Part shown: piece by piece, positions 61,120 through 64,000 of the stretch
Layout: the number at the start of each line of letters is the position of its first letter
Numbering within the stretch: the stretch's first letter is position 1
DNA from: Pseudoflavitalea rhizosphaerae
GTDB taxonomy: Bacteria; Bacteroidota; Bacteroidia; Chitinophagales; Chitinophagaceae
NCBI RefSeq assembly: GCF_003991355.1
Contig: NZ_RCSU01000003.1
Coordinates: forward strand, 124,001 to 188,000
Direction of reading: 5' to 3'
Length of the DNA: 64,000 nt
The notes under the pieces: model-generated
Told to the model about the DNA's origin: nothing
What the model saw: only the letters and a program-made list of their open reading frames with translations
Databases searched by the model: none
Program-made: the position numbers and the translations under genes

Positions 61120-62388
61120 ATGGCAGACATGAACATAGCCAAAGCCCCGCCCGGCTCTACAGTACTGCCCTTCTACGCCACAGCCGCCGTAGCTTTCAGC
61201 ACCCTTTGTGTGCTGATGCTCCTGGGTATCGAAAGTCTCACCACGCACTATTTCAATCCGCACCTGCTGACCATCGTTCATACGGCGGCCCTGGGCTGGG
61301 GCACCATGATCATATTCGGATCTGCCCATCAACTCTTACCGGTAATCTGTGAGCAGGACCTGTACAGTCCCAGGCTGGCTTCCTTCTGTTGGTACACGCT
61401 TACTGCGGGCACCCTCCTGCTTGCATCTTCCTTCTGGAACTTCCGCACAGGCTGGAGAATGATCGGGGGCGGCTTACTGATCGTAATTGCTTCCATCGCG
61501 TTTTTTCTCAATGCAGCATTTACCAGCAGGCGCTGCATCCGGTATTCCACAACTCGCCTGTTCATATTGAGCTCTTCTGCATGGCTGGTGCTGACAGTAA
61601 CAGTGGGATTATTGCTCGCCATCAACCTTCACCATCCCTTCTTCAGCAAGAACCACCTGGAGATCCTGAAACTACATGCACATGCAGGTCTGGGCGGATG
61701 GTTCCTTCAACTGATCGCTGGCGTGAGCAGCAAGCTGGTGCCCATGTTCCTGCTGGGAAAATCAACAAAGGGAAAATGGTTGAGGGCTGCTTTCTTTTTA
61801 CAAAATGCCGGACTTATCCTCTTTCTCTGCGATGGCTATTTTTCCGGGATCGTAGCGGCACGGGTTATCGTATATGCCACACTGGTAGCCGCCGGCATAG
61901 CCTGCTGGATGATTTTCCTCTTCGATGCTTTTCAACATCGCGTGCGCAGGAAGATCGATACCCTGATGAAACATACATTCGTATCCTTCCTTTGTTTGGT
62001 AATGGCCCTGCTCACTCTACCACTGGTCCTCTTTGCAAAAGGTTATCATTTCACCATCCTGTATGGCGCTTTATTATTCATGGGATGGATCACAGGCATC
62101 ATCCTGGGCAAGACCTTCAAAACATTGCCATTCATCGTTTGGAACAGTCAGTACAAATCGCTTTCCGGGAAAGCGAAGATCCCGCTTCCCAAACAACTCT
62201 ACCGGGAATCCCTGGTCAAATATCAGTTCGTACTGTACATTACCGGTATCATTTCGCTGGCCGCAGGGGTACTGACGCAAAATATTTTCCTGCTGCGCTT
62301 CGCATCCATTGTTTGGGTATCGCTTTCCGCTATCTACCTGGTGAATGTTATGAAAGTATTGTTACATAAAAACAAAACTGTACCATGA
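61120..62388 (+). CDS. Heme-copper oxidase-like polytopic membrane protein of the NO-type operon
   Basis: A 422-residue protein with about 12 membrane segments. Histidine-bearing helices include LTIVHTAALGWGTMIIFGSAHQ near residue 50-70 and LKLHAHAGLGGWFLQLIAGVS near 185, the pattern of the oxidase subunit I-like/NnrS-like family placed beside NO genes. It differs from the shorter-loop relative at 28440-29714, so these are two members of one broad group. It overlaps the DUF59 gene by 4 bases (ATGA). Activity unproven. Confidence 0.78.
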   Translation: MADMNIAKAPPGSTVLPFYATAAVAFSTLCVLMLLGIESLTTHYFNPHLLTIVHTAALGWGTMIIFGSAHQLLPVICEQDLYSPRLASFCWYTLTAGTLLLASSFWNFRTGWRMIGGGLLIVIASIAFFLNAAFTSRRCIRYSTTRLFILSSSAWLVLTVTVGLLLAINLHHPFFSKNHLEILKLHAHAGLGGWFLQLIAGVSSKLVPMFLLGKSTKGKWLRAAFFLQNAGLILFLCDGYFSGIVAARVIVYATLVAAGIACWMIFLFDAFQHRVRRKIDTLMKHTFVSFLCLVMALLTLPLVLFAKGYHFTILYGALLFMGWITGIILGKTFKTLPFIVWNSQYKSLSGKAKIPLPKQLYRESLVKYQFVLYITGIISLAAGVLTQNIFLLRFASIVWVSLSAIYLVNVMKVLLHKNKTVP

Positions 62389-62711
62389 ATATTGAACTTT
62401 CGGATATACATGCTAGTGAAAAACTGCAGGCGCAGGAGGCCCTTTACCAGGTGATGGACCCCGAACTCTTTGTAAATGTGATCGACCTGGGACTGATCTA
62501 CGATATCAATTTCGAAGATGATGTGGATATCATTGTTACGATGACGCTTTCAACACCTCATTGTCCAATGGGCGAAGCCATCACCATTGGCGTGCAGAAT
62601 GCCCTTACCAAAGCCTTTCCCGGGAAACTGGTGAAGATCGATCTTACATTCGATCCGCCCTGGTCTTTCGAAATGATATCGGAAGAAGGCAGAGCGCAAC
62701 TGGGAGTATGA
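62385..62711 (+). CDS. DUF59/MIP18-type metal-sulfur cluster assembly protein
   Basis: A 108-residue protein of the DUF59 (MIP18/SufT/PaaD) family: YQVMDPELFVNVIDLGLIYD, VTMTLSTPHCPMGEAITIGV with the conserved Cys in PHCPMG, and IDLTFDPPWSFEMISEEGRA. Members help assemble or deliver iron-sulfur clusters. In this operon it may mature or repair clusters damaged by NO. It is translationally coupled to the membrane protein gene upstream and followed by an Rrf2-type regulator gene. Confidence 0.9.
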   Translation: MNIELSDIHASEKLQAQEALYQVMDPELFVNVIDLGLIYDINFEDDVDIIVTMTLSTPHCPMGEAITIGVQNALTKAFPGKLVKIDLTFDPPWSFEMISEEGRAQLGV

Positions 62712-62736
62712 ATAAAAGAGGGATTTATCTCTTATC
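62711..62736. promoter_or_regulatory. Second Rrf2/NsrR-like operator, before the Rrf2 gene
   Basis: AATAAAAGAGGGA followed by TTTATCTCTTATC: an imperfect inverted repeat (8 of 13 positions pair) whose left half shares AATAAAAGA with the perfect site at 59802. It begins on the stop codon of the DUF59 gene. A -7-like TATTTTTG (62750-62757) lies 14 bases downstream, so the regulator probably represses itself. Confidence 0.5.
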
Positions 62737-62774
62737 AGTTAATAAACATTATTTTTGCATGATAAGAATCAAAG

Positions 62775-63206
62775 ATGTTTTCAAAAACTTGCGAATACGC
62801 CATCAGGGCCATGATCTTCATAGCGAAGCAATCGAAGGAAGGAGACAGGATCGGGATCAGGGATATTGCCGCGGGAATAGATTCCCCCGAGCATTTCATA
62901 GCAAAAATATTGCAGGAGCTCAGCAGGAAAGGATTGCTGCAATCTGCCAAAGGACCCAATGGTGGTTTTTATCTCAACAAAGCCTCCATGAAACAGTCCC
63001 TGGCCGATATCGTCCGGGCAGTGGACGGAGAAAATATCTTCCAGGGCTGCGGCCTCGGACTGAAACAATGCTCCGAAGCCTACCCCTGCCCCATTCACCA
63101 CGAATTCAAGAGAATTCGCAAGCAATTGTTCGTCATGCTCGAAAAAGCCAAAGTAGGCACATTCACGGAAGACCTGGAAAATAAACTGGCCTTCCTGAAA
63201 AGATAA
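62775..63206 (+). CDS. Rrf2-family (NsrR-like) transcriptional regulator
   Basis: A 143-residue Rrf2 protein: winged helix MFSKTCEYAIRAMIFIAKQS, SPEHFIAKILQELSRKGLLQ, GPNGGFYLNKASMKQSLADI; then three clustered cysteines Cys92, Cys99 and Cys105 that can hold an iron-sulfur cluster, as in NsrR. NsrR senses NO through this cluster and derepresses NO-defence genes. Here the likely targets are the operon from 59886 and its own promoter. The NsrR label rests on cysteine spacing (C-x6-C-x5-C) and context, not on a proven function. Confidence 0.88.
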   Translation: MFSKTCEYAIRAMIFIAKQSKEGDRIGIRDIAAGIDSPEHFIAKILQELSRKGLLQSAKGPNGGFYLNKASMKQSLADIVRAVDGENIFQGCGLGLKQCSEAYPCPIHHEFKRIRKQLFVMLEKAKVGTFTEDLENKLAFLKR

Positions 63207-63218
63207 TTTTTTTGAAAT

Positions 63219-63251
63219 AATAAAAGATAAAAAGGTATTAATATCTTAATT
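63219..63251. promoter_or_regulatory. Possible third Rrf2-like site, before the last gene
   Basis: A left half AATAAAAGATA (63219-63229) and a right half TATCTTAATT (63242-63251) are inverted but more widely spaced than in the first two sites. The half-site shared with 59802 (AATAAAAGA) is exact. It ends at the start codon of the last gene, so it may be a weak or fortuitous site. Confidence 0.35.
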
Positions 63252-64000
63252 ATGAAAGCTATCATTGTCATGCGCAGGATCTCATTCATCGTTGTTTTCT
63301 CTACGGGATCCAATCTCCTGTGGGCGCAGGGAATGAAACCATCCGGCTTCTCCTTCAGTTCGCCTGCCGGTCTGTGCCTGTTCATCGTTGCAGGATTACT
63401 GCTACTGCTCTGGGCTGTGATCATGCTGAGATCCAAAGTGATCAACCTGAAAAATGGCTACAGGAAACAACGGGGATCCCGGTCACACCTGCAGGAGCAT
63501 CTTGACAAACTCAACAGCCGTCAGTTGGAAAGGCTGATGAAACTGAAAAGAAAAGAAGGACCAGGCCATGATGGTAAACAACATTCAGCTTTTTCCCTCT
63601 TCCTGATTGTTCTTCTGCTATCCGGATCAGCAACCTATGCACAGCAGCCACTGAAAGAAGCCGGCAGCTCGCTGATGAACCAGGGAGGCATCATTCTTAC
63701 CATTATCCTGGTAATGATCCCCCTGCTCCTGGCAATCGTACTCCTCATAGTAAAGATCAACAACCTGCTGGGAGACCAGCGAAAAAGGCAGGGAGAAGAG
63801 GAAGCCGCAGCGCTGGCAGACGATCTTGAAGCCATGCCTGGCGCCGACGCGATACCGGCTTTGGAAAAAAGAAGAGCAGCACTGGATTATTCACTTACCC
63901 ATCATGAATTGTCAGGCATCATTCCAGCTGAAGACCGGAAAGGATTATTGATGCTGAACGGTGAGCCGGGCCTGCCCATTGTAGCCACGAAGAAAAAAGC
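63252..64000 (+). CDS. Membrane protein, N-terminal part (runs off the window)
   Basis: Open from ATG 63252 to the window end: 249 residues plus a partial codon. A signal-like start (residues 1-26, ending LLWAQ) is followed by a membrane segment (~41-59), a basic linker, a second signal-like stretch (112-130, ending TYAQ) and a third segment (~145-168), then an acidic linker. The tandem 'hydrophobic + ...AQ + membrane helix' layout suggests a duplicated module. By position after the Rrf2 gene in NO/denitrification operons it may be the N-terminal extension of an oxidase or NO-reductase subunit, but no heme ligand motif is reached before 64000. Confidence 0.75.
   Translation, partial: MKAIIVMRRISFIVVFSTGSNLLWAQGMKPSGFSFSSPAGLCLFIVAGLLLLLWAVIMLRSKVINLKNGYRKQRGSRSHLQEHLDKLNSRQLERLMKLKRKEGPGHDGKQHSAFSLFLIVLLLSGSATYAQQPLKEAGSSLMNQGGIILTIILVMIPLLLAIVLLIVKINNLLGDQRKRQGEEEAAALADDLEAMPGADAIPALEKRRAALDYSLTHHELSGIIPAEDRKGLLMLNGEPGLPIVATKKK

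Noticed and set aside
61389-62369. A 326-codon second-frame reading inside the oxidase-like gene
   Set aside because: The +1-frame 12-helix protein is clearly the coding frame; the alternative is full of His/Arg/Ser runs and lacks a start context.
1-64000. tRNA or rRNA genes
   Set aside because: No cloverleaf with tRNA-type conserved positions or rRNA segment was recognised on either strand; the cloverleaf-like repeats have no CCA end or T-loop sequence.

Overview
The window comes from a member of the Bacteroidota, most likely Chitinophagaceae (Chitinophaga/Niastella-like). This placement is an inference from gene content and is not tied to a named species. The evidence is four outer-membrane SusC/RagA-type or TonB-type receptors, three SusD partners, two ECF-sigma/FecR cassettes, a type IX secretion sorting domain, many lipoproteins, and promoters with the Bacteroidota -7 motif TAnnTTTG instead of strong Shine-Dalgarno sites.

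Layout. 1-5.9 kb: start of a UvrA-like ATPase, an AraC regulator, a Tat-exported phospholipase C, a PhyH-type oxygenase and small membrane proteins. 5.9-22.1 kb: a LacI-controlled carbohydrate locus. It has a SusC-SusD-PKD lipoprotein-acyltransferase operon, a six-gene catabolic operon (SDR, FAH-family hydrolase, RidA, 3-hydroxyacyl-CoA-dehydrogenase-like, M19 dipeptidase-like, Gfo/Idh/MocA), the LacI gene, and a secreted beta-helix protein. Five near-identical palindromes built on CAACCGGTTG lie in front of these units. 22.1-25 kb: CoA-transferase and HemN. 25-37 kb: TonB receptor, RIC (ScdA/YtfE) repair protein, oxidase-like membrane protein, Crp/Fnr regulator, then a clade II-type nitrous oxide reductase cluster (cytochrome c, nosZ, a membrane-NosL fusion, nosD, nosF, nosY). 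FNR-type boxes (TGAT-N4-ATCA) stand before hemN, the oxidase-like gene and the cytochrome c. 37-44 kb: ECF sigma-FecR-SusC(STN)-SusD cassette. 44-48 kb: MtfA-like peptidase, metallo-beta-lactamase-fold hydrolase, a small hypothetical protein, an M49-like metallopeptidase. 48-58.4 kb: a second ECF sigma-FecR-SusC-SusD cassette followed by two exonuclease/endonuclease/phosphatase-family hydrolases around a lipoprotein. 58.8-64 kb: a lipoprotein, then a nitric-oxide-type operon (DUF2249, DUF1858-DUF2249, oxidase-like membrane protein, DUF59, Rrf2/NsrR-like regulator, start of another membrane protein) with a near-perfect palindrome over its -33 promoter element.

Together the window combines glycan or oligomer uptake systems with anaerobic or microaerobic nitrogen-oxide respiration and NO defence. 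The least described parts are the LacI regulon and its unassigned substrate, a cloverleaf-like palindromic repeat present twice (about 22.1 and 43.3 kb), the Rrf2-type operator operon at 59.8 kb, and a FecR with two C-terminal DUF4974-like domains paired with a SusC that lacks the usual signalling domain.
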